Of a stretch of DNA of 64,000 nucleotides, positions 50,904 to 63,350 are shown piece by piece. Each line of letters opens with the position of its first letter. The first letter of the stretch is position 1. The DNA comes from Microvelia longipes (Eukaryota > Arthropoda > Insecta > Hemiptera > Veliidae), in contig JACMZG010001870.1 in the NCBI GenBank assembly GCA_018340805.1, positions 51,924,617 to 51,988,616 of the forward strand, in the 5' to 3' direction. The notes under the pieces were generated by a model. It saw nothing but the letters and a program-made list of their open reading frames with translations, was not told the origin of the DNA and did not search any database. Both the position numbers and the translations under genes were made by a program.

Positions 50904-51148
50904 TATAATAATAATAATAATGCCCGTTTAGAGCCTTGCGGCTCATCAGGGGTAACCCCTGCGGGAACCACCTCGGGTGGTAGCAGCAACCGTTACGCTC
51001 AAAGTGAATTCTAAAGTTGGCGATAATTTATCTAAACAATAATCTTCTATAAACTGAGAGCGTAACCTGAGATGCGAACCCCAGACCTCCGTGGGTGTCA
51101 AATGTCAGTGTAAAGACTAACGCCTTAACGACCTCGGCCATGGAGGCG
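50904..51148 (-). mobile_element. tRNA-derived SINE, copy 2
   Basis: On the minus strand it starts ATGGCCGAGGTCGTTAAGGC (A box of Leu/Ser type), then GGGGTTCGCATCTCAGG (B box), ATCGCCAACTTTAGAATTCA, GAGGTGGTTCCCGCAGGG and CTAAACGGGCATT followed by (ATT)n. Same family as 6447-6677. This copy keeps a better A box and a clear simple-repeat tail. Confidence 0.85.
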
Positions 51149-51149
51149 G

Positions 51150-52955
51150 CTTTAGTGACTCTAAATACCTTTAAATGAGGAATGATTAGGGCTCTTAGAC
51201 TAAAACTAAATAATTTTTACTCTTAGCTAAGTCTTTCACTTTTGTAGTTTTGTTCCATTTTTTAAAGTAATTATAATTATTTTGTAAGATTATAATTAGT
51301 TCATATTCAATGCATCATCTATACTCCCACAATACAGACCAATCCTAAATTTGTATCTTTCGACAATTCATTTATCTTTTTGTAGCTATAACTGCATTTG
51401 GACCCTAAAAATTTTAGAGGTGATTCTGAATTTAAAAATACAGTTAAAGAAACTGTTACGCTAAATTTTATAACAGTAAGTTCTACTAAAAAGAATATAA
51501 TAATAATAATTAAATGACTTCAACATCTGGAGATAAAATCTTGTATGCACCTTGGGAGTAAAATGATATTTTTCTACTTGCAACTATTAACTTCCTCGGC
51601 ATCGCCTCGGAAATTAGTATATAAACATATTATCTACAAGATCATTTTGGTTTCACCAAAATAGATTATTAAATAAAACCATTAGCTGAATGCTTCATTT
51701 TTATTTCACCAAAATAGTTTGGTAAATATAATCCATATCTGAATGTTTTATTTTGGTTTTACCTATTTAGTTTGCTTGGCAAAACTATTTGCCTCAGGTA
51801 GTTCGCTTAACTAAGGCGAACTACCTGGTTGATAAATTACAGCAATAATTCACACTTCAAGGCACCAAGATTATAGATATTTCTTAAAAATTCTTTCGTC
51901 TCTTTTAACTCTAACAGCTTCTTTACTGCCATTAACAGCAACTAAAAGGCTTTTAAAAGCCGTTGAAACTTTCTTAATGTTTCGTAACAGGTTTTATTAT
52001 AACATCTTAACACTGTTAGTTAAGAACTGCACTAAACACTGTTAGTTGGCTCGTAACACTGCTAAATACTCTAAATTACTTGCCACAAACTTTTTCACAC
52101 CTGTATAGATTTACAGCCTACGACACAAATCTATACTTTCATAAAAAGAGAATAATCAGTAAAGCAATCAAAATATCAACTCCTGATGAAAATGGAACTT
52201 AATTCCTCTTTTATGAAATTATTACGTAATTTACTCTTGCATGACCTGTCTAGCCCTAAAGAGCTGTAACAGAAAGCATAACTATATATAACCAGAGAGG
52301 GCATACCCAATCATAATAAATTGAGGGGCATGAAACGTCATTTTGGGGTTCTGTTTAAGCTCAGAATAACCTACTCGAAAAGAGTATTCAGGTTATATCA
52401 AAACAACTATTGTAGGTTTTACGTAGGATTTTAATACAAATTAGAGGTGCTGATGTTTCTTTTTCGATGTTCTCTATGATTTTTTTACAACAATCCATGT
52501 TTTAGTGAAGCATTTTACTAACAGCAATTAGTCAAATTTAAGTCAGGATTGATTAGTTTTGGTTTTACTGGCTTAAAGTCAGAATACATTATAAATAATC
52601 AAATTAGCTTAGTTTTATAAATTGAAATTCTGCTTTCTCCTTACTTAAGCTTTAATGTGGTAAGCACGGCAAGAATAAAGCACCATTAATTAAAGCAACA
52701 ATTAACTTCTGTGTTGTTTAATTACCAAAACCCCTTATACGAAATATACCAGTGAATTATGTTTAACACAAAAGAATTGCATAGAAAAATATTATTTAAG
52801 TAATAACTAAATTTGAGGCGCATAAATGACAGCCCTATTTAATTATCGTAACTTTATTAAATTTGATTCCATTAAATTGTAATTAATAGGATCCAGTATT
52901 TTTGGCAAAGCGGAAAGGGAAAATTAAATTTAGTCGTAACGCCAAAAGAACAAAA
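51150..52955. other. Intronic sequence with a fragment of TIR family B
   Basis: About 52283-52430 shares ACGTCATTTTGGGGTTCTG and the following order with 30622-30931, but is shorter and lacks clear ends. Three loose repeats mentioning CACCAAAATAG occur at 51655-51720. The rest is unassigned. Confidence 0.45.
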
Positions 52956-52959
52956 AAAA

Positions 52960-53895
52960 AATCAATGTTCACAGAATGGCCAATGTTAACAGAAATAACT
53001 AATGGCCAATGATAACAGAAAAAACCAATGGTCAATGTTAAAAGAAATAACCAATGGTCAATATTAACAGAAATCCCCAATGGTCAATGTTAAAAGAAAT
53101 AACCAATGGCCAATGTTAACAGAAATAACTATGGCCATGATAAACAGAAAACCAATGGTCAATGTTAAAAGAAAAACCAATGGCCAATGTTAACAGAAAT
53201 AACCTATGGCCAATGATAACAGAAATAACCAATGGTCAATGTTAAAAGAAATAACCAATGGTCAATGTTAACAGAAATAACCTATGGCCAATGATAACAG
53301 AAATAACCAATGGTCAATGTTAAAAGAAATAACCAATGGTCAATGTTAACAGAAATCACCAATGGTCAATTTAAAAGAAAACCAATGGTCAATGTTAACA
53401 GAAATAACCTATGGCCAATGATAACAGAAATAACCAATGGTCAATGTTAAAAGAAATAACCAATGGTCAATGTTAACAGAAATCACCAATGGTCAATGTT
53501 AAAAGAAATAACCAATGGCCAATGTTAACAGAAAATAACCTATGGCCAATGATAACAGAATAACCAATGGTCAATGTTAAAAGAAATAACCAATGGTCAA
53601 TGTTAACAGAAATAACCTATGGCCAATGATAACAGAAATAACCAATGGTCAATGTTAAAAGAAATAACCAATGCCAATGTTAACAGAAATAACCTATGGC
53701 CAATGATAACAGAAATAACCAATGGTCAATGTTAAAAGAAATAACCAATGGCCAATGTTAACAGAAATAACCTATGGCCAATGATAACAGAAATAACCAA
53801 TGGTCAATGTTAAAAGAAATAACCTATGGCCAATGATAACAGAAATAACCAATGGTCAATGTTAACAGAAATCACAAAAGAAATAATCAATGGCC
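52960..53895. repeat. 26-bp minisatellite (AATAACCAATGGTCAATGTT)
   Basis: About 36 units of 26-27 bp built on AATAACCAATGGTCAATGTT plus AAAAGA or AACAGA. Three main variants (GGTCAATGTTAAAAG, GGTCAATGTTAACAG, GGCCAATGATAACAG) alternate in a recurring order, so a higher-order period of about 78 bp is superimposed. Confidence 0.93.
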
Positions 53896-53899
53896 AATG

Positions 53900-56800
53900 G
53901 AGGGGGAGGGGTAATTTTTTGATTTATTTCTAGCTACAGCACTGTTTCCCTTATATAATAGGAGATGTGGAGATAAATGTCAAATGCTAAGGAGTATAGT
54001 TAATATAATTGCTGTACCATTTATAGTACAAGCCTAATTAAATAATGTTATAGAGATTATTAGAAGCATTGTGCTGTAAGTTAACAATCAGGGTAGGAAA
54101 GGTAATTGGCAAAGCCTACCTGACTGGTCAACAGAAAGTTATATCATCAGATTCCGTCAAAGATACATTTCATAGAATTCTAACAAAATTGTTGTTGTTT
54201 GTTGTTGGGCGCAGCAGCATCAGATATCAAAGCTGAGAGGCAAGGTCTTTATTTAGAGCATCTTTTTGCAGCGTACTTGAGATCTCCCAGGAATTTCCAT
54301 CTAAAGAAAACTCAAGACATCAATCTAACGCTTATGAGACAGTTTTTCTTCCTTATCAAACCAGCTTTAAACCCTCTTTTCGCTTGGGGTTTTCTCCACT
54401 GTCTTCTCCCGTTCAAATATTCTAACTTTTAAAAAATCTCATCGCATTTATATAATCATTAAATCAGATGTGGAAAATGGTGCTCGTCAAAGCAAGGTGA
54501 CAAATCAGAAAATTTTAAAAAACCGTTTTCGTATAAGGGTGTAGAGTTGACATATCTAAAATGAGTAGAGAGGTAAGAATTAGGACAGTGACGGATTGTC
54601 TGCCAAGAACCCAGGTTTATTTTATGTTTTCTCTCAGACAATTATGTAATGATTTGAAGCATTTATATTTGAAAACATCTTATCTCTAAACGTCTCAATA
54701 ATTTGAACACGTTCCTGTTTCGACTTATATCTTTGCTCCTATGTATATTTGCTATGGAACATATTTGTATGTGTATATTAGCTTACACTCGTACTATAGG
54801 TATGTCCATATCATTCTTGCTCATATCTTAACTTATATGTTTTTCTTTAAAATAAAAACATATTTATATTTTATCAAATTTTTATGATGTTTAAGAATAA
54901 ATATAAATCTTAGTTTGCTGCATATCAAAACTAATGAACATACCAAATATGTATTTTGCTTCTTTGTCCCTATTGATGAAGAGGAAGTATAGAAATTAGT
55001 GAAAAAATTTAGTAGTTATTAAGGGTGTGTTTGAAATACAGAGACAAGTTAAAGCATCGTTTTAATCAAACACTGCTAAATTTAATGAATCAATTGAATG
55101 TAAATAACAACAACGTATTTTACCGTTGCAATAAATACGTTTCTTTCAAGTCGGCGAAAATCCTACTCAGGGAGTCGGAGAGGATGAGCGTAGCGAATCC
55201 GACGTAATGAGGAAAAGTTCCGAGGTACCCCGTACTTGATTTTTGTGATGGTTTAAACTGTATTGCAAGTTTAAAAATATGTTAAAAGTAAGCAAATATT
55301 ATATCTTCTAAAAATTAATGTACAATTGGTTAAACTACCATACATTTGGCCTGCGGTAATGGTTCATTACCAATTACCCTACGAATACGGAAACTACCGT
55401 CCGTATCATCATTTTATAGTCGTACCGCAGTTTGTAGTTCCCTACAAACTGCATTTATTATTAATTTTGATACCTATATTTTTCTGGTTTAATTAAAGTA
55501 AATGGGGTTGGGTAGTGCCTTAAGAGGATGAGATCGATTAAGACATCAAACTTAAGCGAGAGAACGCTCCTTAGGAGACGCTTAGGTGGGGAAAGGAATG
55601 CGATGGAGGGGTAAATGTGCAAGGAGGGGAAATTTCCTGGGAAGAGGAGAAAGTAGTGTCTCGAAAAGTTTTTTCTTTCAAAATTACTTTTTTAGATTGA
55701 AACGTTTTCACTGATGTGTTACTTTAGGTTCAGAGCCTAAGCAGGCTCCCGTTTTCCTGTATATCAGGTTATGTCAGCATTCCAGGCCATAAACAATATT
55801 GACCGAATGAGAGAACAAAGTATAAAAATTATTTCAGACTAAAATTAAAATGATTAATATCTAGGTATGATATTAGACATCAAGTTTCGGTTTTTATGGA
55901 GTGATTGAAAAAGATTGAGTTACATTGAGTGCTAATAAAAACTCTACGTAACTCAAGGCGTTTCGAATACAAGATACTTAGAAGAAAGCGGTTAAGTCAA
56001 AATATTATTGTAAGTAATAAAATGTCTATAAATTATTAATGAGACTAGAACGTGGATGTCAAGGAAATATTTTATGCCCCCCATTCTAATGAGATAAAAG
56101 TTTTTGCAGCTTTTCATTCGAATTTCCATTATTTAAAACATTAAAGTACAGATTCCTTCAACCAAGAATAATAATGGGATTAGAAGTAAAAAAATCGTGC
56201 AAAAACCGATTATATTTTTTATAATAAAATGTTAAATGGGCCATTAGATGGAGAGAGAGAGAGGCACGTGGAGGGAGGGTCAAAATCCTGTCTTTACTCC
56301 CTGCTTCGATTTTCATTCCATTATTCCCCATTTATCCTGCTTTTACTCAAAAGAAATACTGGCGAGGGAGAAAAGAGCAACTTTTCATCCCATTGGACTC
56401 TTAGTTAGACTCGAGGGAATAACGAGGAAAGAAATATTGAAAAAAATATATTCTATCTCGGCAAGGTTATAGGAGGAATAATAGAAAACTCTTATACAAG
56501 GTAAATTATTACATTTTAAACTAAAATTTAACTTTCCTAGGGTTGTAAAACGATTATATTTTAAAAAAAATGAAAAAATGGGTTTGTGGTTACTCGGAAC
56601 TTCTACTTGCCTTACCAGATTCTCTACGCTCATCCTCGCCATTTCAAACAAGACCCCAACCACATTTGTGGCTAATAAACTTCTCTAGGTATTTATATTT
56701 ATGATCAATTTTGTCTCTTTGTTTTTTGAAATATTTAAAAAGGTACCTTTCATACTTGGCAACTTATTATACTTAATTAACGTATGTTTAACCTCAATGC

Positions 56801-57430
56801 AAAGACAATAAAACTTTGTAAATCACAATGATGTACTTTATCACTGTAATAAAACTAAACAGTTTGAGCATATAAACTATACGTGCAGCATACCAACATG
56901 ACAGAGCTAATCTATTTTACACACATTAATACCTAATGTTAATTTGCTGCCCTATCTTCTATATTAGAGGGGGGGGGGCACAGTAACCTCACCATGAGGT
57001 AAGAACAAGTTGCGAGGTACCCGAAGCCGACATTTAGACTTGTTTTAGTCACTTGTCTGTTTATTATTTTTATGTAATTTATTTCTTTAACGCTTTAGCC
57101 CGAAGAGTCATATAAGCGCTTTCCCCTCACTCAACTTATCCACCCCAGAGTTAGTTCACAATGTGCTTAGTTCATCTAGTCTTACTGGCTCCTAGGATCA
57201 CATTATTCTCTCTTGGCCCACACCCTTGTTAAACCAGTCACACCAATCACATATGTTCTTTTAACATCACTAAACTTTAGCTACCCGACGCCAGTGTGCA
57301 CAAACTCATTCTTAAGCCCGATGACCTGAAAGTCAAAGCTCCGCAGTGCTACTAAGAGACGTGTGTTTTCAAGAACCGAGGACTTCGTTCCTAATCTCTT
57401 ATGTTATTCGTGACACCTGCTATGAAGCCG
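53900..57430. other. Intronic sequence, no gene seen
   Basis: Includes GGATGAGCGTAGCGAATCCG at 55182 and its partial inverse near 56629 (a dispersed motif), purine-rich tracts at 55500-55690 and 56240-56480, and a G-run at 56970. The open frame at 54199-54432 shows no recognisable domain. Confidence 0.45.
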
Positions 57431-57599
57431 GTGTTTCACTGACTAAGTTTTCGGACATACGAAGGCTCATAGTATATTTTTTTTACCTTTATCTCCATCA
57501 GCCCGTAGATCCCTGACTTTTCATGAGACAACAGAAACGTGGATCCAGACATGTCTCTGATGAAACAGAAACCAACCCCACATTTGCCAAGGAAACCAC

Positions 57600-57755
57600 A
57601 TAAAACACTGGCTGGGTTGGCCGGCCTAGAATGCAAGACCTTTTGAGTGTAGAGTACGATGGGTAACCTCATATTAAGTCCTTCTCCCCGACTGGATTTG
57701 AACCCTCGACCTCCAGTCGAAAGGCGAGCGTTCACCACTGAGCTACCGGATCAGT
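57600..57755 (-). mobile_element. tRNA-like SINE head
   Basis: On the minus strand TCCGGTAGCTCAGTGGTGAA is a clear A-box region and GAGGGTTCAAATCCAGTCG a B box, about 35 bp apart. The anticodon stem does not pair properly, so a functional tRNA is unlikely. The open frame reading LSTGGRGFKSSRG across it is the familiar artefact of translating tRNA-like sequence. The 3' limit of the SINE is unclear. Confidence 0.6.
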
Positions 57756-57839
57756 ATAATTAACTTATTATTTTTAATATTATTGCTCTGCTATATTTTA
57801 TATTTTAACTGTACTGTATTTCTGTATTTTATTTGTTAA

Positions 57840-57910
57840 GTAATCACTGATGATGACCGTAAGATCCTAAGTCAGTTTTGATTTCAATATAGGTTTTGTG
57901 ATGAGCTTTC
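57840..57910 (+). ncRNA. Decayed hammerhead-like motif (PLE type)
   Basis: CACTGATGATGACC (core strand one intact at 57847-57853) followed by GTAAGATCCTAAGTCAG, where GGTCGAAAGCC would be expected. CAATATAGGTTTTGTGATGA downstream resembles the terminal segment of the other copies. Presumed inactive. Confidence 0.45.
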
Positions 57911-57959
57911 GGAGTCGTTTCATCTTAAAAAAATGCGTATCATAAAAAACTGCCTAGCT

Positions 57960-57962
<3 letters not shown>

Positions 57963-57998
<36 letters not shown>

Positions 57999-58040
57999 TA
58001 TATATATTATATATATTATATATATATAATATATAATATA
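57963..58040. repeat. (TA)n microsatellite
   Basis: Interrupted TA array. Confidence 0.9.
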
Positions 58041-58660
58041 CATGTAAATATATTACCAAATAATTACTACATTATATTAATTAATGACAAAAAAATGGAA
58101 GACACGCAATGTAATGTAAAACTTAATATAATAATTTATGAAGTATTTATTAAAATCTAAAAATATTATGAAATTTGAAAATTTTATTTTAATAAATATA
58201 AATACGAATAAGAGTATTGTATTAGTTTTAAAATTTCATAATAATTTAGATGAGATAGTCATTACTAAAATTTAAATTGCTTCCCCCTCCTTATAATAGA
58301 AGATAGAGATTTAAAAGTTAAATCAAATGACAGCCATTTGTTATTTTTGACTTTTTTAGATTAAATTTAGTTGTTCAATGTCATTTTTAGGGGTAGGGGT
58401 GACATAACATTAAATATGTAATTATATCTTGGAAGTGTGTTTTAGTGTGTGTAATTTGTGTCGTCATTCCAACAGATCACAATATAATGAATTGTATTTG
58501 CAGAGAAGTACATAAAGATAACAGTAATTATCTGAAAGTATTACCTTGGCTGAAACAGTTCTAAAACTATTAGTAGTAGAATAATTAACCAGTTGTAACC
58601 TATTTTGCCTTATTGCGTAAAGTTATACATCTCTACGCTCTAAGGCAAAATAGAGATAGC
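58041..58660. other. Intronic sequence, no gene seen
   Basis: AT-rich. A short inverted repeat TATTTTGCCTTA/TAAGGCAAAATA spans 58600-58652. Confidence 0.5.
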
Positions 58661-58664
58661 GGTA

Positions 58665-59520
58665 CTTATAATAATATAATAATATCTTTATTTAATTCTT
58701 ACACAGTATTTCTTACAATTTACAATAATTATACATCATGTTATTTATATTATTTTATTTTTATTTACACTTATGCTTATTTATTTGCTTTTATATTTAC
58801 TTATATATAATTTTTCGCAGTCTTCAAGAAGCTGTACAGCTTGAAGCTGAACACTTATTATTCTATATTTCAATTTATATACCTTATAATTTCTATTTTT
58901 ATCATCTATGTTATAATTTGTTATAAATTAGGCTATTTATTATTGATTGTATTAAATAATTATTTTTAATGTTATTTAATTTAATAGATTAGTTTATTTT
59001 AATTTAATCAAAAATATTTTATATTTTAATTTTAATTTTCTAATTTATTTTATGTATAAAAATTAATTTTAATATGAAAGTTTAATAATAATAAGAATAA
59101 GTTTACCACTATAAACTAATTAAAAGCAAAATTAGAAATAAGTTTAAAGGATTTGATTGAACAGTACAAATTTCAATGAGTAAAAAAGTAAATATGAAAA
59201 ATATTTAAACAATTTAATTATGTAATACAATAATAGTTAAATATGTTTACATTTTAAAATAAGCTAGTGACCTTTAATCCAAATATCTATTTCCTTTTTA
59301 AATTCGCGATACGCTTTGAGTTCTTTAATTTCTGTTGGCAAAGTGTTAAATAGTTTGGTGGCTGTATAGGTTGCGTGTTTTTGAGCAAATGATGAATTAG
59401 TTTTGTGGCTGGGTAAGTCTCGTCTCGTCTGTTGTCTGGTACAGTGGATATCATATCCAAATTTATCCAAATATTATATCTTAATATTTTTAAGAGGACT
59501 AGTAAAACTAGATAAGTATA
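58665..59520 (-). pseudogene. 5'-truncated LINE, RT C-terminus and 3' UTR
   Basis: Minus frame 59264-59470 encodes the conserved C-terminal segment of CR1/Jockey-like ORF2: HCTRQQTRRDLPSHKTNS, HATYTATKLFNTLPTEIKEL and REFKKEIDIWIKGH, then a stop. About 600 bp of AT-rich 3' UTR follows to a tail with AATTAAATAAAGATATTATT near 58675. It differs from the 44-46 kb LINE in sequence, so it is a separate family member. Confidence 0.75.
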
Positions 59521-59619
59521 TATAGATTCCGGATGAGAAATATGTCTATGTGTTTACTAGCGGAAACAAATTAGGAAAATTCGCTATTAACATGACAAAA
59601 TGTCATCTAACAATAAAAA

Positions 59620-59880
59620 ATCCTGGCGTGGTGGCACGCATGTCGGGCGAATTTCCTTTGAAATGCGTGTTACCGTGCTTAACTTGAGCAGTTCCTTAAT
59701 TATTTAGCACTACTCGTAACTCATTTTTTCTGTATTTTTCAAAGGAAATGCTCATAATTATCCTGCATAGTTTAAAGCTCAGGCAGTGTTTATGTTTCAA
59801 GGGTTCAGCGCATTTCTTTTGAAAAATACAGAAAAAATGAATAACGAGTAGTGCTTTATAATTGAGTTCATAATTTCACA
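59620..59880. mobile_element. Foldback element relative, truncated
   Basis: CCTGGCGTGGTGGCACGCAT and TGTCGGGCGAATTTCCTTTG at the left, then CTACTCGTAACTCATTTTTT and the inverted AAAATGAATAACGAGTAGTG, ending near TTTATAATTGAGTT. It lacks the outer right arm. Same family as 41874-42581. Confidence 0.75.
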
Positions 59881-60107
59881 TTATACTCGCATATATATAT
59901 TCGCATTATAAATATAATAATAATAATAAATCTTTATTTTCATCCGTTTACAAATCTATATATAATTTATAAAAAAAAATAATTTAATGTTTTATTATTT
60001 TTTTTCAACATTTAAGGATGATAGCTCTCACTAGCACTATGAACAGTGCTAGAGCGAGAGCTCCGTTCTGACGTCTGGTCAAAACCGACGTCAAATTTAT
60101 ATCTTTA

Positions 60108-60305
60108 ATAAATAAAACGATAAACATTATCGTCCTTGCCAGGATTCAAAATCAAGTACTCTGGCATAGAGTACCTGCCACAAAACGTTTTTTCATCGTT
60201 GGGATTCTAAAATTGACTTTGACCATAGTCCGAAGTTCGACTCTCGCCCCCGTCATTGATCCTATTTCTATCAACGAATATTTTCCAAAGAAAATTCGCT
60301 AATAG
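60108..60305. mobile_element. Short copy of the tRNA-like-ended repeat
   Basis: TATCGTCCTTGCCAGGATTC (start), TAGTCCGAAGTTCGACTCTC (B-box-like), and the tail AAAGAAAATTCGCTAA. Internal sequence between the tRNA-like ends is nearly absent compared with 42608-43565. Confidence 0.6.
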
Positions 60306-60429
60306 TTCAAAACAACAACTAATACACATACATAAGGGACTTTTCCATCTACTGCAAAGCAGCTTCTTATCAAAAGAATCTATGATTCCAGAGTTGAACT
60401 CTTTTAAATCAAGAAAACTTCATATGCGC

Positions 60430-60756
60430 CATAGAGATATTATTACTAGAGGGGCCATACAGATTAAACTGTGAAACAACAAAAAAGTAACCTGACCACT
60501 TTCACTTATAAATATAATCAAATAATCACTTCAAAATTACATTAACTTATAATAGAATGTTAAAAATACAAATCAAAACTAAAACTATGTGCGGGAAGCC
60601 GAAAACAATTGATTTATAACCTTAACTGACTCTTGAAGGAGGTTTAATGAGGTTACACAGAGCCCCTGAGACCCTCAAAAAGATGTTTTAGGCCTCTCAA
60701 TGTACTGAGAGGCCTGTATACTGTATACTATGCCACCTCTAGTATATATCTCTATG
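60430..60756 (-). mobile_element. TIR element family B, copy 2
   Basis: The ends CATAGAGATATTATTACTAG and CTAGTATATATCTCTATG border 327 bp. Internal order on the minus strand follows 30622-30931 (AGGCCTAAAACATC, GTCTCAGGGGCTCTGTGTAA, CAATTGTTTTCGGCTTCCCG). Confidence 0.75.
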
Positions 60757-60867
60757 AAAAGCGACATTTCCGATGATAATTGGCTAATATGGAACCATAA
60801 TTTAAGAAACATTCATGAAAAACTTGCTTTGTGAAGCTATCAAATAAATTTAAATGCATTAACGTTT

Positions 60868-60899
60868 TAGCGAATTTCCTTTGGAAATTCGCCTAATGG
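60868..60899. repeat. Isolated AGCGAATTTCC/GGAAATTCGC hairpin
   Basis: AGCGAATTTCCTTTGGAAAT with TCGCC, the terminal hairpin of the tRNA-like-ended repeat family, standing alone. Confidence 0.6.
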
Positions 60900-60929
60900 G
60901 ATATTTTTAATGTACCGTATCATTGGGCT

Positions 60930-61229
60930 ATGTTTAGAAAACAAGGGGATGTAATTGGTTGTATTAACACTCTTGCCAACTTTGCGTCATTAATACGTAC
61001 TGCTAATGGCTCTATAATAAAACCCGGGCACAAATATTCATGTGTTGAGCAACAGGTGATAATTACATGTAAAAAAACTTTCCCTTTAGCTGATCACATG
61101 TTCATATTCTCTGTTAAGAAAGCTATGGATGTTGTATCTAATCCCTATTCGCGATTCAAAGAGATAGTTGTAAGGTTGGCAATACCAATGGCGGGAAAAC
61201 GAAAGGGTGATCAAATTTTTTTATCATAG
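60930..61229 (+). other. Unassigned 99-codon open frame
   Basis: Starts MFRKQGDVIGCINTLANF and ends MAGKRKGDQIFLS. The composition is balanced and protein-like (Cys, His, Pro, Trp-free) rather than low-complexity, which is rare in this window. I see no domain, splice signal or promoter. It could be a fragment of an unrecognised transposon protein or a retrocopy, or a chance frame. Confidence 0.3.
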
Positions 61230-62400
61230 GATTAGCCTGGGAGCCGTTGAAAATTCTTCTTTTATTCCTTTATTGTTAATTTGTGATAAATGAGGTAAAA
61301 ATTAATAGAACGACCATCGGTGCTAAAAAAATTGCCAATATTTCATACATAAATACTTCGATTATTCCAGGATTTCAAATATAGAATCAGGCTCTTATCA
61401 CTACAGACTTGGATTTGTCCGATTTAACCCAGAAATAATAAAACCTAAACGGATAATTTAAACAAACATTTTACAAAAACATGAATTTATTGAGTTATTT
61501 ATTATTTTATAGTGTGTAAATAAAATTAATTGATAAGTTAAAACACCATTACGGTGAAAATCGGCTTGTTATCAGTTAATTTAAATACCTGTAACAACTA
61601 ATTTAAACAATTTAATGCAATTAAAAGGTAATTTTGTGTGTTTGTGTAAACTAAAATTATTTAAAAGTAAAATTAATTAACAATAACTAAAATAAAACAC
61701 TATATTTTCATTCGCACCATCTTATCACTTAATTTAAATACTCGTGACAACCCATTAAAACCCTATTTTTCAACGAAATAGTGATTCGACTGAGTTCATA
61801 CGCCCTAAAATTAATTAAATTAAAGCACTTTGATAAAAAATTTAAAGAAATAATCGGCACAAATAAGAAAAACCAAAAAACTCCCATAAGGACTTTAACA
61901 ACGATCACCCTTTCGTTATCAATTTCTTATCAGCGACGGTGGCGCTGCTACGGACTTTGAATCGCGAATTAAATACGTTTACAAGTGTCATAACGTCATG
62001 AAGACACATTTTAATAATTTGATTTTATGAAATGCGTCAAATTGGGTTTTCACTCGGTGAGAGTAAAGTGAAATAAAAAAGTTTGTTTTTAATAATACAT
62101 CATTAATTATTAGTAGTAGCTTAGGTTAAAAATATATGAGTTATAAACGAAAATCGTACAGATTTTTCGAATCGATTACATATACGGATCAATTTGTACG
62201 GAATCCGACGAATGTATCGCTGTTTAGTTTACGTTATTTTTATTTTAAGACTAGCTATCAGACTGAAGTCATTCGTTTCTTGACAAATTCGTGAACACTG
62301 AAAAGATCAGCTAAACTTTTCAGTGTTGATTTCGGGTTAATGACGTCAAAAATTTTTTTTGCTATGTTTCAACTCTCTAGCATAAATACACTGGGAGCTA
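61230..62400. other. Intronic sequence, no gene seen
   Basis: AT-rich. A hairpin around 62296-62328 (AACACTGAAAAGATCAGCTA / AACTTTTCAGTGTT) is the only structure noted. Confidence 0.5.
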
Positions 62401-62412
62401 CAATGATGAGAG

Positions 62413-62950
62413 CTTAGAATAATACTATATATAGAAGGAGCACTACTGATAACACGAAAGCCGGTTCACTGGTGGAACTAACTAATGCTGCAACCCTAAA
62501 CAATATACAATTTTCTAAAAAAAGTTGGCAATACTTCCGGTTGCTGAATTATTATGTTCTATTATTAATTAATGATTGATTATTCATAAAATACTAATAT
62601 AAATATCGGTGCATTACAATATTTTTATGCATTTTAAATTGTAGTTACGTATTTATTAAAATTATATATAAAAAGTAGTCCTCGTCAACTAAATGTAGAT
62701 TCTTGTATTCCGCCACTTTTGCCATCTAAGACGGTTTTATTAAATACTCAGCAGGTGTTTTAAGTTATTATATTTGTTCTTTACGATCTTTCTTCATAAA
62801 TAGATATTTATGACAAATATTTAAAATAATGTTTTGTTGTCAGGTTGGCAGCATTACTAAGTTGCACCAGTCAACCGGCTTTCGTGTTATCAGTGGAATT
62901 AGATTGTGTTTACGGTCATGTGCTCCTTCTATATATAGTATTATTCTAAG
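62413..62950 (-). mobile_element. MITE copy 3 (TIR CTTAGAATAATACTATATAT, perfect 8-bp TSD)
   Basis: 538 bp, inverted relative to copies 1 and 2. The target duplication GATGAGAG is perfect (62405-62412 and 62951-62958). Contains GTTGCACCAGTCAACCGGCT near the right end, the complement of the left end of copy 2. Confidence 0.93.
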
Positions 62951-63215
62951 GATGAGAGACATACACAAACAAACACACACACTCACTCACAAACATGCAG
63001 ATCTCCGCAGACATCTCCGCGAAAACTACTCAGGAGGTCTTAAAGGGACCTGAAAGGGATATGTTCCGATGACATCCTGGTTTCAGAATGTTTTTGCAAA
63101 CACAATATTTTCTTACTTTTTTAAGTAAGAGCGTATATACCTTACGCAAGTTCTTCAGATCGATACCATGGGTTAGACTCGATAAATTATCCAAGCGTAT
63201 AGACGCACCTTACAA

Positions 63216-63350
63216 GATATTAGGTAAGAATGTGTACATTATCTCTTATATGATATTAGGTTAGAATGCGTAGATATCTCTTATATGATATTAAGTAAGA
63301 ATGTGTACATATCTCTTATATGATATTAGGTAAGAATGTGTACATACCTC
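63216..63350. repeat. Nrx-1: 35-bp tandem repeat overlapping the neurexin exon A donor
   Basis: GATATTAGGTAAGAATGTGT starts at 63216, 63252, 63287 and 63322 (last three spacings 36, 35, 35). The last unit runs into the exon A donor at 63347/63348. Confidence 0.85.

Noticed and set aside
57436..57738. 100-codon frame containing LSTGGRGFKSSRG
   Set aside because: Translation of a tRNA-like A box/B box region, a well-known annotation artefact.
57690..57755. Functional tRNA gene
   Set aside because: A and B boxes are present but the anticodon and acceptor stems do not pair; treated as a SINE head.
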